Source: Xenorhabdus indica (GTDB taxonomy: Bacteria; Pseudomonadota; Gammaproteobacteria; Enterobacterales; Enterobacteriaceae). Taken from it: a DNA stretch of 64,000 nucleotides. Below are positions 18,533-27,127 of the stretch, one piece after another. The position numbers were made by a program, and so were the translations under genes. Position 1 is the stretch's first letter. Every line of letters begins with the position of its first letter. The stretch covers positions 52,608-116,607 of the forward strand of contig NZ_NKHP01000014.1 in assembly GCF_014467235.1 (NCBI RefSeq). The letters are read 5' to 3'. The notes under the pieces were generated by a model. The model saw only the letters and a list, made by a program, of their open reading frames with translations. It did not search any database and was not told the DNA's origin.

Positions 18533-19708
18533 TTATTTATTGATACTTTTTGCGAAATCCATCAGGTAACTATCTGTAATGCGCTGGCGTAACATCATGT
18601 CTTCCAGTGGCGGTACAGGGGTATAGTCGTAATCAATGGTCAGTTTGCCTGCTTTCAGGGTGTCTTTATCGTTGATTTTGTCGTCATACCAGCAACGACC
18701 GTCAATGATGTAACCACCTGCTTTCAGTTCGCGGAACTTAGCATTGATACCTTCGATAATGTCTCGTACCAGTGATGGAGTCAGTGGTTTGTCAATCGCC
18801 CACATATGTGCGTCAACCATGGTGTCAGCCAGAACCTGAGCAGTACGGGTGTAGCTTTCGAATGGGAACAGTGAGTCCTCAGAATCAGAGCCAGCACAAG
18901 TGCGTGAACCCCAGAAACGAAAACCGTTTTTGCGGATCAGTGTTGTGATGTGATTCTGGTTCAGCAGATCAGCCTCAGTTCCAGTCGCTTGCAGATCCCA
19001 GAAGACATCGGCAGACAAACCCGTTACGCCGTTAACACCTACATTGGACAATGTTTTGTGCCAACCGATCTCTTCGTCGATTTTGGCGCGCAAGCCCAGT
19101 GCATAAGCCGTCGCAGGTGCAACAACTTCACCTTTATCCCATCTCAGGAAATCAGGCCAAATCAGCATCAGTTCACGCTGACCAAAGTTCTTGCGATACT
19201 TGAGGACGTCCTCGATGGTTTTGCAGCCATAAGCGCTGACATACGCCATTGCTTTCAGTTGCTGGGCAATAGCGGCCAGTTCAGCAGCCACAGCTTGTGA
19301 ATCCAAACCTGGAACACCCAGAATGCGAGGTTTAACACCGAGCTGGCTTTGCGCAGCGAGCAGTGCCTTCATACCCGTTTTCTTACCTTCTGGCGTAACG
19401 TCACCGATAATGTTATCAATGGTTTCTTTTTCAGATTCGCCCTCAGCCACACGAACAACGACAGTCACAGGCTGAGCCTGAGCTGCAATAGCTTTCAGGG
19501 ATGCGGACAATGTGCCTTTTTCACCGGCTTTACCAATGGCGCTCATAACGTCAGTCAGTAATACCGGAGTGTTTAATGGAAATGTTTTTTCGTCTGCATC
19601 AGGTGCAGTACAGACCATACCCACGATAGCGGTGCTAACGGTAGTGATGGTGCGTGTACCTTCTTTGATTTCCTGTACACGGACTCCGTGATGATAATCT
19701 TGTGCCAT
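18533..19708 (-). CDS. FI: Phage tail sheath protein FI
   Basis: 391 residues, close to P2 FI (396). N-terminus MAQDYHHGVRVQEIKEGTRTI, central SADVFWDLQATGTEADLLNQ, and the C-terminal RFWGSRTC and DYDYTPVPPLEDMML regions are typical of contractile sheath subunits. First gene of the FI-FII-E-T-U-D-ogr operon, with AGGAGAG before ATG and an Ogr-type site 73-90 bases upstream of the start codon. An intact sheath points to a firing-competent R-type particle. Confidence 0.95.
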   Translation of the reverse strand: MAQDYHHGVRVQEIKEGTRTITTVSTAIVGMVCTAPDADEKTFPLNTPVLLTDVMSAIGKAGEKGTLSASLKAIAAQAQPVTVVVRVAEGESEKETIDNIIGDVTPEGKKTGMKALLAAQSQLGVKPRILGVPGLDSQAVAAELAAIAQQLKAMAYVSAYGCKTIEDVLKYRKNFGQRELMLIWPDFLRWDKGEVVAPATAYALGLRAKIDEEIGWHKTLSNVGVNGVTGLSADVFWDLQATGTEADLLNQNHITTLIRKNGFRFWGSRTCAGSDSEDSLFPFESYTRTAQVLADTMVDAHMWAIDKPLTPSLVRDIIEGINAKFRELKAGGYIIDGRCWYDDKINDKDTLKAGKLTIDYDYTPVPPLEDMMLRQRITDSYLMDFAKSINK

Positions 19709-20100
19709 ATTAGCGTTCTCTCCTGTTAAGGTGTGCTGATATATTGGCGGATTGAACGGGGGAAATCATTCGATTGGCTGTGTGTGGGGCAAGGTACAAA
19801 TCTATATTAATATTTTTATTAATAATCAATATGTTAATTTTATATTTGATTTGTTTTTGTATAGGAGAGAGAAATGAGTAGTTTTTTGTGAGGGCAGTCT
19901 TTTATTGACCAAACAATGACCTTTTTTAGTCTATTTTTAGCTCAAAATTGGTTTAAAATTTATTCTATTCAATATTATTTCAAGTAATTCGAGTTTTTGG
20001 TTATTTTTTGACAAGCTAAATTGGGTCATTTTCACCTCTATTTATTGGTTTTCAGGGGATAGGAGATTGGATCTTAGCTAGGATCATAAGGATCTAAGGA
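19709..20100. other. Intergenic between FI and the fibre cassettes
   Basis: About 390 bases. Nearest FI it holds the ribosome site and Ogr site; the rest is AT-rich without an ORF. The last 20 bases before the crossover site are open in the fibre frame but lead back to a stop at about 20079, so cassette 1 has no N-terminal fibre part. Confidence 0.5.
19781..19798 (-). promoter_or_regulatory. Ogr-dependent late promoter site for FI
   Basis: TGT-N12-ACA dyad (minus strand TGT at 19798-19796, ACA at 19783-19781). Its centre is 81 bases from the FI start codon, which would place transcription start about 27 bases before the ATG if the P2 rule of -55 holds; TATATC lies near the expected -10. Found by eye using the P2 Ogr consensus. 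Confidence 0.6.
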
Positions 20101-20126
20101 TTGTAAAAAACCTCGGTTTAACAGAA
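20101..20126 (+). promoter_or_regulatory. Fibre inversion site A (Gin/Cin-type)
   Basis: A 26-bp site with core AAACCTCGGTTT and central dinucleotide TC at 20113-20114. It is identical over exactly 26 bp to the reverse complement of the site at 29363-29388, and identity stops sharply at both ends. It resembles the 26-bp gix/cix sites of phages Mu and P1 in core and length. It marks the in-frame start of fibre cassette 1. Confidence 0.85.
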
Positions 20127-20183
20127 ACTCAGGAGCTGGCAAAAAATGCGGTGCCCAATAACCGAAAAATCAATGGGAAACCG
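20113..20183 (+). repeat. 71-bp direct repeat, copy 1 (fibre cassette 1 start)
   Basis: Identical to 25735-25805 at the start of cassette 4. Runs from the crossover core through the codons for LTETQELAKNAVPNNRKI and a few more. Marks the shared junction segment of two tip cassettes. Confidence 0.8.
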
Positions 20184-21485
20184 TTGGGGGAAGATGTGAC
20201 CCTGAATGCACAAGATGTACAGGGTGAACCGCGTTTTAACATGACGATAGATCTAACCGGGTTGAGTACTGATCGTTATTATCCGGTATGGTGGCAGTTT
20301 CCATCGAATAATGGAGCAAATTCGTGGTTAACAATTCATCGCTGGTATGCTGAAGACAGAGAAAAAGACCTATTTAGTAAAGGTGAATTTCATATTGCTG
20401 GGTTGTTATTGCAGATTGAAGGAGGGGATTATCTGTGGGGAGGTGATGCCCAGTACCTGAATATTAAACGGATTCATCAGAGATACCGTAAGACCGTTAA
20501 AAATATTTGTCATGGCATGATGAGTATTGCAAGGCCAATTGATGGTAAATATCCCCTTTATGAAAAGGTTAAGCCCGGAGATATTGTTTATTGCAAAAGA
20601 TTCAGTGGTTGTTATTTACGGGGTGGATTAACTTACCATGCCACCAGTAATTTTTCCGATATTCATTATTCTCGTAAAGATGATGAAGTGGAGCTCTCTA
20701 GTGCTTTAGAGCCTCAGAATAATTTTGAAATGAAATGGGCTGTGAAATCCTATGCCATTGATGACCCCCTATTAGGAAAAGATTACGATGATTCTGTCCT
20801 GCCTTATGCTCATGATTATGTAGAAACTATTAATTTGGCAAAAAATTCCGTACCAAAATCAGCGATAGTACAAGAATCAGGAAACTCAGCTGAACAAATA
20901 ATGAGTCAAAAAGCAGTCACTGATGCGTTAGCCAAATCAGTATCCATAGATTTACTATACCCTGTTGGAATTGTTTTATGGTTTGCACAAAATAAAAATC
21001 CCAACAATCTATTTCCCGGGACAACATGGAAGTATATTGGTGAAAATAGAACAGTTCGCTTGGCTGCTAGTAATGGATCAAATGTGTTATCGGCAGGTGG
21101 TAATGATACTAAGCAGCTAACTATAAAACATATTCCAAAACATAGTCACTATTTTAGTGGGAATACAAATAGTACTGGAGGACATAATCATAACCGTGGG
21201 AATATGAACATTACTGGTTATCTACCAAGTGTTATTGCTCATGGAAGTGATATTTTTGGAGGTGCTTTTGCTAGAAATGGCCAGAGTAAACCTGGTGTAG
21301 AATATACAGATAGATGGACAAACCTTACCACATTTGATGCATCCCGGACTTGGACTGGAAACACATCATGGAATGGAGAACATGTACATAATGTTAGTGG
21401 TAATACATCTGAAACTGGTAGTGGTGAAGGATTTGATGTTATTAATGCCTATATTATGTTAATGGGTTGGTACCGAACAAATTAG
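20151..21485 (+). CDS. Silent tail-fibre tip cassette 1
   Basis: About 444 residues of fibre C-terminus, in the opposite orientation to the tail operon and without an N-terminal attachment domain. Its frame is open through site A as N-L-G-L-T-E-T-Q-E-L, exactly what gene H encodes at its own site, so inversion would fuse it in frame. The tip ends in a collagen-like, His-rich receptor-binding part (HSHYFSGNTN, GGHNHNRG, EHVHNVSGNT) and the terminal NAYIMLMGWYRTN shared with cassette 3. HxH motifs in phage tips can coordinate iron. Any independent start (GTG at 20151) is probably artificial. It has no adjacent chaperone; a GT25 gene converges on it. Confidence 0.8.
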   Translation: MPNNRKINGKPLGEDVTLNAQDVQGEPRFNMTIDLTGLSTDRYYPVWWQFPSNNGANSWLTIHRWYAEDREKDLFSKGEFHIAGLLLQIEGGDYLWGGDAQYLNIKRIHQRYRKTVKNICHGMMSIARPIDGKYPLYEKVKPGDIVYCKRFSGCYLRGGLTYHATSNFSDIHYSRKDDEVELSSALEPQNNFEMKWAVKSYAIDDPLLGKDYDDSVLPYAHDYVETINLAKNSVPKSAIVQESGNSAEQIMSQKAVTDALAKSVSIDLLYPVGIVLWFAQNKNPNNLFPGTTWKYIGENRTVRLAASNGSNVLSAGGNDTKQLTIKHIPKHSHYFSGNTNSTGGHNHNRGNMNITGYLPSVIAHGSDIFGGAFARNGQSKPGVEYTDRWTNLTTFDASRTWTGNTSWNGEHVHNVSGNTSETGSGEGFDVINAYIMLMGWYRTN

Positions 21486-21513
21486 TTCATTCATGATAGC
21501 CTTAGCTTGAAAG

Positions 21514-22254
21514 CTAAGGCCTAACTTTTTTCAGCCAAGTACGAATGAATATCCTCCACAAAGCTAACTTTATTTGAATGATAATTGTACGTTTTCTATT
21601 TTCTATATCTAATTTCGTCAATGTATACTCTCTTTCCCCGATCGATGAATTTATCGATTGGGCAGAAGGATGAATTACTGGAGGGATAATTCCTTTCAAT
21701 GTAATTACACCTTGTTCTTTGAAAAATTTCCATTCATCGGCAACAAATCTAACAGGTTGTAAATAATGATATAATTTCTTGGCTGCGGATAGATTTAAAA
21801 CATATCCAAAAGCACATGCGGCATCAATTACATTGACTATATTATAGTTTTCTATCAATGGTTTTTTAAATGATTCGAAATATTCATTAGTATTATTTAA
21901 TAAAAAAACATAAGGTTTTGAACTTAATAACAAGGGATGATTATCTAAACACGACAATATAGTAATTAAACTTTCATCAAAAAGTACATCATCTTCTAAT
22001 ACTAAAGCAACAGGTATACTGCTATCGAGCATTCTCTTATACACTTTTATATGGCTCATTGAACAACCAACTTCACCAAGAGTGAGGGCTAAATCATCAA
22101 AATCAGGGCATGAATTTATCAGCTGCTCATTGGTTAATTCTTTTCCGTATACTGCTGTTATGAACTCAGCACTAAGATTCACTTTTTGCAACTGCTCTTG
22201 CATTGATTTTCTGCGTTCTATATCTTTTTCTAAATTGATGACAAAAATCTTCAT
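21514..22254 (-). CDS. Glycosyltransferase family 25 (LPS-type) inside the fibre region
   Basis: 246 residues beginning MKIFVINLEKDIERRKSMQ, the standard start of GT25 LPS glycosyltransferases (LgtB/Lex1-like). G-E-V-G-C-S-M-S-H (about residues 82-90) and VALVLEDDVLFDES (about 101-114, acidic metal-binding motif) are present. No transmembrane segment; cytoplasmic enzyme that would add a hexose such as galactose to lipopolysaccharide. It lies between fibre cassettes 1 and 2 on the minus strand, so it inverts with them, and no Ogr-type site was seen upstream. Such genes are not part of the standard P2 plan. It might alter the producer's surface or the fibre; the role is inference. Confidence 0.82.
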   Translation of the reverse strand: MKIFVINLEKDIERRKSMQEQLQKVNLSAEFITAVYGKELTNEQLINSCPDFDDLALTLGEVGCSMSHIKVYKRMLDSSIPVALVLEDDVLFDESLITILSCLDNHPLLLSSKPYVFLLNNTNEYFESFKKPLIENYNIVNVIDAACAFGYVLNLSAAKKLYHYLQPVRFVADEWKFFKEQGVITLKGIIPPVIHPSAQSINSSIGEREYTLTKLDIENRKRTIIIQIKLALWRIFIRTWLKKVRP

Positions 22255-22344
22255 AGGACACCATGTTGAATTTTATTTGATGTGACATACTAACACAGAT
22301 TATTCTAAATAAAACAGTCAGATAATTTCCAGCTCCACAATTTT

Positions 22345-22542
22345 TCACAATGGAAAGTCTCCTCTGTTAGATGTTGTTGACATTTTATAAGGAATAATTG
22401 AATAACATGATAATTTGGTATCATTTTCGCTAAAAAAATAACCAGACATTTTATGCTGAGAACTGGTGTTAGGAGATACACGACGGAATAAACTATCTGC
22501 ATTTATGTAACATACTGATGTGTAGAATATATTTCTAAACAT
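22345..22542 (-). pseudogene. Unidentified ORF remnant at the inverted-repeat edge
   Basis: 65-codon frame MFRNIFYTSVCYINADSLF... ending in TGA. After the stop the frame continues with plausible residues (KIVELEII) before another stop, as if a Trp codon had become a stop. The start codon lies inside the end of the 257-bp inverted repeat. Not recognised; possibly the beginning of another surface-glycan gene broken by recombination. It may also be chance. Confidence 0.25.
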
Positions 22543-22791
22543 TCTAAGTTTCAGACTGAAAATTTAAGATACCTACAAACAGAAAATCATAAATAAATTT
22601 TATGTTTATAGCTTTCCAGTGACATAATGATCCATGGTTTTATCACCATTTAAATTCTGATTATGACTAAACCTCGGTTTAGTGGGAACTGTGGATAAAG
22701 CTCAAAACGCTGTACCAAATTCAAGGAAAGTGAATGGAAAATCATTATCGGGAGATATCACCCTGAATGCAGCAGATGTTGGTGCATTTTC
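22535..22791. repeat. 257-bp inverted repeat, left copy
   Basis: Near-identical to the reverse complement of 25462-25719 (one-base indel and a few mismatches). Contains site B and the first ~35 codons of cassette 2. Together the copies enclose cassettes 2 and 3, which face each other as mirror images at their starts. Confidence 0.85.
22662..22687 (+). promoter_or_regulatory. Fibre inversion site B
   Basis: 26-bp site with core TAAACCTCGGTTTA, central TC at 22674-22675, same orientation as site A. Outer arms differ from A/E. The frame through it reads N-L-G-L-V-G-T-V-D-K, in phase with the H junction. Confidence 0.75.
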
Positions 22792-23860
22792 CAGAGGAGC
22801 TACCACATTTGTTCAAGGAGAAAATGGCGTATCGTGGGATGCAGCATCCGGTTCTTATATTGCTCAGAGAAATGGAGATACCCAGCTTGTCATACATTTT
22901 AATGTGGATGCTGGTAGTACCCCTGCTTTACAATTAAAGGCTATGTATCGGAACAATGGTATTGCTTATCGTTCAGCCAGAGATAGATATGGATTTGAAG
23001 AGCCGTGGACAGAGTTTTATACCACTAAAAATAAACCTTCTGCAGCAGATGTCGGAGCATATTCTAAAGAAGAAACAGATGTACAGATAAACAAAGTTGA
23101 TAGCCAATTTAATCAATTTAATCAATTTAAAACGAATATACAGGGTTATATTCCTCTTCCTTTAAACCTTTTTAGTAACTCAATGATGCGGTCAGTTGAA
23201 CCGGAAGGACATCCAACTAACTATACAGCAATAGGGTGTACTATACAGGCTGTGCATCCCTGGACTAAAGGGTTTGAAGGTCCTTACACAGAAGTAGCTC
23301 CTCCTAATGTGGCTCCAGATCCAGACTCGGCAAATGAAAATAATCCGTATTGGTATGGTAAGTATTATTTAGGTGCTCGTATGGGGCGTGGTGGTTTGGG
23401 CAGTGGATGGGGTGGGATAGACTCAGGTAAGATTTTGAAAATAACATCGACTACTGAATCTTCTGGACATAAATTTTTTAGAATTCCGGTCGAGACTTAT
23501 GGAGTTTTTGAACAATTAGGTCTTCGTTTTTGGGTGAAAATAGTTAAAGGGAAATTAGGTATGGGAGTAGATAGCGGATACAACGAGGGCGAATATAGAC
23601 CATTAGGAGGTTATGTTATTGAAAAGGCAGAAGCAGATTCTGCTCAAGATGGTTGGTTGTTTGTAGACAAATTAATCGATATATCTCGAGTAACTACCGT
23701 GCAAGGCAATGTTCTAAACTTCGGTTTACCTTATGATGAAGACTGTGAGATTTATTTGGCTCTTCCTTATTTATATGTGCCAATGGCTAATAAGTCTATG
23801 ATAGTAGCTGCTGGTGAAACGAGTATATCTCCGGTATTTACCCCAGGGAAAAAATCATGA
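22682..23860 (+). CDS. Silent tail-fibre tip cassette 2
   Basis: About 392 residues of fibre C-terminus. The shared start VDKAQNAVPNSRKVNGKSL and SGDITLNAADVGAF is the same as in cassette 3. It then diverges into a unique part with a phage pre-tail-fibre-like AMYRNNGIAYRS-RDRYGF-EPWTEFYTTKNKPSA segment and a C-terminal carbohydrate-binding-like β-rich domain (SSGHKFFRIPVETYGVFEQLGLRFWVK, GYVIEKAEADSAQDGWLF) with no HxH repeats. Promoterless, opposite to the tail operon, in frame with site B. Overlaps its own small chaperone-like gene by four bases. Receptor type is predicted to differ from the other cassettes. Confidence 0.78.
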   Translation: MGTVDKAQNAVPNSRKVNGKSLSGDITLNAADVGAFSRGATTFVQGENGVSWDAASGSYIAQRNGDTQLVIHFNVDAGSTPALQLKAMYRNNGIAYRSARDRYGFEEPWTEFYTTKNKPSAADVGAYSKEETDVQINKVDSQFNQFNQFKTNIQGYIPLPLNLFSNSMMRSVEPEGHPTNYTAIGCTIQAVHPWTKGFEGPYTEVAPPNVAPDPDSANENNPYWYGKYYLGARMGRGGLGSGWGGIDSGKILKITSTTESSGHKFFRIPVETYGVFEQLGLRFWVKIVKGKLGMGVDSGYNEGEYRPLGGYVIEKAEADSAQDGWLFVDKLIDISRVTTVQGNVLNFGLPYDEDCEIYLALPYLYVPMANKSMIVAAGETSISPVFTPGKKS

Positions 23861-24195
23861 AAGTAATAAATAAAATTGATAATAAAATTATTGGTATCTT
23901 TAATCCCAATACTGCTGAAGAAGACATTAAATTACTAGGTTATAATGTAGATGATTGTGAATTTATCAAATCTCAATCAGAATTAGACCGAGATAATCTT
24001 CTATACTTAAAATCGACGGATTGGCTTGTAACCAGACATCGTGATCAATTGAGCTTAGATATTGAATCTTCGATTACTAATGAAGAATATCAGTCTCTTT
24101 TGATAAAGCGTCAGGCGGCTAGAGCATCTATTGTCGACCAAGATGCATTAAATAAATACTATTTGGTTTTTGGTGAAAAAAATAATAAATACTAA
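23857..24195 (+). CDS. Tail-fibre partner or chaperone-like protein of cassette 2
   Basis: 112 residues, MKVINKIDNKIIGIFNP...; overlaps the cassette 2 stop by four bases (ATGA), so the two are coupled. Acidic, with a C-terminal helix (EEYQSLLIKRQAARASIVDQDAL) like the tail end of small fibre-assembly proteins. Weak recognition; the position directly after a fibre tip is the main evidence. Followed by a strong terminator. Confidence 0.6.
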   Translation: MKVINKIDNKIIGIFNPNTAEEDIKLLGYNVDDCEFIKSQSELDRDNLLYLKSTDWLVTRHRDQLSLDIESSITNEEYQSLLIKRQAARASIVDQDALNKYYLVFGEKNNKY

Positions 24196-24211
24196 TTTTA
24201 TTGCCATTCTT

Positions 24212-24280
24212 AAACCACCTCCCATGGTAATACCTCTCGTGTTTAAGCGAGCGGTATTACTCCATAGAAGGCGGTTTTTT
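24212..24280 (+). terminator. Terminator after cassette 2
   Basis: Nested hairpin: outer AAACC with GGTTT, inner GGTAATACC with GGTATTACT around a CTCG/CGAG stem, followed by TTTTTT. A well-formed rho-independent terminator. Confidence 0.7.
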
Positions 24281-24386
24281 ACTCGATACCAATATTTTTT
24301 ATATGTAATTATTGGTGCAGATGAGAATAAAACCAACCTTAACTAGGTTAATTAATAAGATGAGTTTTAATATTAATTAATACAAG

Positions 24387-25571
24387 TTAGGATATTCGAT
24401 ACCACCCCATTAACATAATATATGAGTTAGTAATATTTATAGCTGAGCTACTACCAGTATTTCCCGTTGTGCCTGAAATTGAGTGTGTATGCGCTCCTAT
24501 ATGTACGGTATGCGTATGAGCACCTTCAGTACTGGTTTTATGCTTATAATTATCCCAATCAGTACTACGAGAACCTACATTATTTTCCGTATTATCATAA
24601 TTTCCATATCTAGCACCAGAAGCTTCACCCCACCCACTGTCATGGAAGTGATTTCCATTAGAATTAGTAGTCTTAGTACCATAATCAAAATTGCTAGTAG
24701 TAGCATTAATTGAATGATTATGAGATGGTATTTGTGCACCCGTGAGTGTTATTGAATCATTTCCACCGACAGAAAATACGTTTGAACCATTTTGGTTAGC
24801 TAAACGAATTGTTTTATTTTCGCCTATATATTTCCATTGTGTTTTAGGAAAAAGGTTATTCGGGTTTTTGTTTTGAGCAAACCATAAAACTATGCCTACT
24901 GGATACAGCATATCTGCCATATTATCTTCTGTTAAGATTTTCTTCTGTCCTTGAAACTTACCATTTTCATCAAAAGAATAAGTAGATAATCCAAATTTAT
25001 CTGTACTACCACCATAATTAAGAGAAATTCCTCTTGCATGTTGAGAGCCTTCTGCATTTGGATGGGCTACATGAATAGCAAAATCACCAAGATTCTCCAT
25101 ATTATTAGTTCTTAAAAAACCTGAACGACCTAAATTACGTGAACTAGGATCATCAAGATAATTTGCCGTCTTAGATAAAATATACCCTGATGTTGTAGTG
25201 CCTTTATTTAATGGAATAAAACGATTCTCAGATTCTGGTTTTGTGTAACACTCCCCACGAACAGTATAGGATTGATGTGCATGGTTGCCATTAGAATTCA
25301 AAAATTGAGTGTGTAACATAGCAGAAGAGTCAATCCATATCTGTCCTACATCGCTACCTTTAGATCCTATACTAATGCCTTTTACCCATTCTCCTTCTCT
25401 ACCACATGAAAATGCCCCTATATACGACTGATCAGGGATATTAGTCATCTGATTCGTTTGAGAAAATGCACCAACATCTGCTGCATTCAGGGTGATATCT
25501 CCCGATAATGATTTTCCATTCACTTTCCTTGAATTTGGTACAGCGTTTTGAGCTTTATCCACAGTTCCCAC
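24387..25571 (-). CDS. Silent tail-fibre tip cassette 3
   Basis: About 394 residues, in the same direction as the tail operon but without an N-terminal domain. The first ~35 codons are a mirror copy of cassette 2. Next come RFIPLNKGTTTSGYILSKTAN and HARGISLNYGGSTDKFGLSTYSF, which are close to the expressed H tip. Its end, LYPVGIVLWFAQNKNPNNLFP plus a His-rich tip (SHNHSINATTS, AHTHTVHIGAHTHSISGTTG) and NSYIMLMGWYRIS, is shared with cassette 1. It is thus a mosaic of the other tips. No chaperone follows directly. Reachable from H only after a prior inversion because its site C has the same orientation as site E. Confidence 0.78.
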   Translation of the reverse strand: MGTVDKAQNAVPNSRKVNGKSLSGDITLNAADVGAFSQTNQMTNIPDQSYIGAFSCGREGEWVKGISIGSKGSDVGQIWIDSSAMLHTQFLNSNGNHAHQSYTVRGECYTKPESENRFIPLNKGTTTSGYILSKTANYLDDPSSRNLGRSGFLRTNNMENLGDFAIHVAHPNAEGSQHARGISLNYGGSTDKFGLSTYSFDENGKFQGQKKILTEDNMADMLYPVGIVLWFAQNKNPNNLFPKTQWKYIGENKTIRLANQNGSNVFSVGGNDSITLTGAQIPSHNHSINATTSNFDYGTKTTNSNGNHFHDSGWGEASGARYGNYDNTENNVGSRSTDWDNYKHKTSTEGAHTHTVHIGAHTHSISGTTGNTGSSSAINITNSYIMLMGWYRIS

Positions 25572-25719
25572 TAAACCGAGGTTTAGTCATAATCAGAATT
25601 TAAATGGTGATAAAACCATGGATCATTATGTCACTGGAAAGCTATAAACATAAAAATTTATTTATAATTTTCTATTTGTAGGTATCTTAAATTTTCAGTC
25701 TGAAACTTAGAATGTTTAG
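25462..25719. repeat. 257-bp inverted repeat, right copy
   Basis: Partner of 22535-22791; contains site C and the start of cassette 3. About 2.7 kb of unique sequence lies between the copies, so homologous inversion between them is also possible without a site-specific enzyme. Confidence 0.85.
25566..25591 (-). promoter_or_regulatory. Fibre inversion site C
   Basis: Reverse complement of site B, core TAAACCGAGGTTTA, central GA at 25578-25579; same orientation as site E in H. Confidence 0.75.
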
Positions 25720-25722
25720 CAA

Positions 25723-25748
25723 TCTCTTTTAACGTCGGTTTAACAGAA
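25723..25748 (+). promoter_or_regulatory. Fibre inversion site D, half-degenerate
   Basis: Right half (GGTTTAACAGAA) is identical to sites A/E but the left half reads TTTTAACG instead of AAAAAACC, so one core base is changed (ACG-TC-GGT). In frame it codes N-V-G-L-T-E. Probably a damaged or weak site in front of cassette 4. Confidence 0.55.
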
Positions 25749-25805
25749 ACTCAGGAGCTGGCAAAAAATGCGGTGCCCAATAACCGAAAAATCAATGGGA
25801 AACCG
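25735..25805 (+). repeat. 71-bp direct repeat, copy 2 (cassette 4 start)
   Basis: Identical to 20113-20183; see there. Confidence 0.8.
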
Positions 25806-26522
25806 CTTATGAATGATATCTCTCTAAGTGCGGGGGATGTACAGGCATTTTCCCAAACCAGACATATGACCAGGGTTCCTGATCAGTCATATATAGGGGC
25901 ATTTTCATGTGGTCAGGAAGGAGAATGGGTAAAAGGTGTCAGTATCGGATTTAAAGGTGGTGATGTAGGGCAAATCTGGCTTGATTCCTCCGCTATATTG
26001 CATACCCGGTTTTTAAATACTAATGGTAATCATAAACAGCAATCTATCATTGGGTTTCCCATAGGTTCCCCTATTCCATGGCCAACTGATACACCTCCTA
26101 TAGGTTGGCTAAAATGCAATGGTGCAAAATTTACTAAGTCAGAATATCCGAAATTAGCGGAGATATATCCATCTGGAGTATTACCAGATTTACGAGGTGA
26201 ATTTATTCGTGGTTGGGATGATAGTCGAGGGATTGATATATCTCGTGATTTGTTGTCATGGCAAGATGCGACACAATTACCCAATATTTATATTTATGCG
26301 TATTCACCTACTCAGGGAAGTTTAGTAACGCCACCTATTAATAGTTACCCTAACAGATATCCAACAGATAATACAGCTGAGAATTTTGAATCTCCTACAT
26401 ATGGTAGTGGTCAATATTTTTCCACAACTAATAAATTAATCCCTACAGGCGCAGTTTCATTAGCTAATTTCAAAACGCGACCAAGGAATATAGCATTTAA
26501 TTATATTTTAAGGGCTAAATAA
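25773..26522 (+). CDS. Silent tail-fibre tip cassette 4
   Basis: About 249 residues. Starts like cassette 1 (AVPNNRKINGKPL), then shares RVPDQSYIGAFSCGQEGEWVK with cassette 3. It finishes with a tail-collar type tip: GSPIPWPTDTPPIGWLKCNGAKFTKSEYPKLAEIYPSG, LPDLRGEFIRGWD and RPRNIAFNYILRAK. The latter is like the expressed H tip. Promoterless, plus strand, in frame with site D. The following gene is a full-length chaperone overlapping at 26522. It may be activated by E x D inversion if site D works. Confidence 0.8.
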   Translation: MPNNRKINGKPLMNDISLSAGDVQAFSQTRHMTRVPDQSYIGAFSCGQEGEWVKGVSIGFKGGDVGQIWLDSSAILHTRFLNTNGNHKQQSIIGFPIGSPIPWPTDTPPIGWLKCNGAKFTKSEYPKLAEIYPSGVLPDLRGEFIRGWDDSRGIDISRDLLSWQDATQLPNIYIYAYSPTQGSLVTPPINSYPNRYPTDNTAENFESPTYGSGQYFSTTNKLIPTGAVSLANFKTRPRNIAFNYILRAK

Positions 26523-27118
26523 TGTTTAAAGCTAAATTAGATAAAAATAACATAGCAACTATTTCTGGAAAAGTAATTATTTTTAATTACGATGCTATAA
26601 CTAGAGAATATTTAAATAGTAATATTGAATTTCTAGCTGTTGGAGTGGGTATCCCAGCCCATTCTTGTGTTGATAAACCACTGGGAAATAAACCTGGTTT
26701 TGTGGTTTGTCGTAACGAAAAACTAACAGACTGGGAATATTTATCAGATTATAGAGGAAAAACTGCTTACCACATCAAAACGCGACAAGAGTTTAACGTT
26801 ACTGAAATAGGAGGATTATCTGATATTTTAACCTTTAAGAAACCTAATACTGAATTTGACAATTGGGATGGCTCTAAATGGGTTACGGATAAAATTTCTT
26901 TAAAAGAAAATCAAATTTCTGAAGCAGAAAAAGAACGAATAAATTTACGAAAAAAAGCGAATGATATTATTTTACCATTACAATATGCAATTGATACTGA
27001 ATTAGCAACAAATGAAGAAAAATCATCTCTCATTAAGTGGAAAAAATATTTAGTGTTATTGAATAGAGTTGATCTATCTGTTGCTCCAGAAATTGAATGG
27101 CCGGAACAACCAAGGTAA
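26522..27118 (+). CDS. G: Tail-fibre assembly chaperone gpG-type
   Basis: 198 residues of the caudoviral tail-fibre assembly family (P2 gpG, Tfa). Diagnostic parts are the N-terminal FLAVGVGIPAHSCVDKPLGNKPGFVVCRNEKLTDWEYLSDYRGKTAYHIKTRQ and the C-terminal PLQYAIDTELATNEEKSSLIKWKKYLVLLNRVD. Helps trimerise the fibre tip; chaperones of this class are often tip-specific. It is linked to cassette 4, not to the presently expressed tip. A palindromic terminator follows. Confidence 0.9.
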   Translation: MFKAKLDKNNIATISGKVIIFNYDAITREYLNSNIEFLAVGVGIPAHSCVDKPLGNKPGFVVCRNEKLTDWEYLSDYRGKTAYHIKTRQEFNVTEIGGLSDILTFKKPNTEFDNWDGSKWVTDKISLKENQISEAEKERINLRKKANDIILPLQYAIDTELATNEEKSSLIKWKKYLVLLNRVDLSVAPEIEWPEQPR

Positions 27119-27127
27119 TATAATTAA

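Noticed and set aside
22535..25719. Transposon bounded by the 257-bp inverted repeats.
   Set aside because: There is no transposase inside, the arms contain fibre coding sequence and inversion sites, and they are better explained as a duplicated fibre-cassette start.
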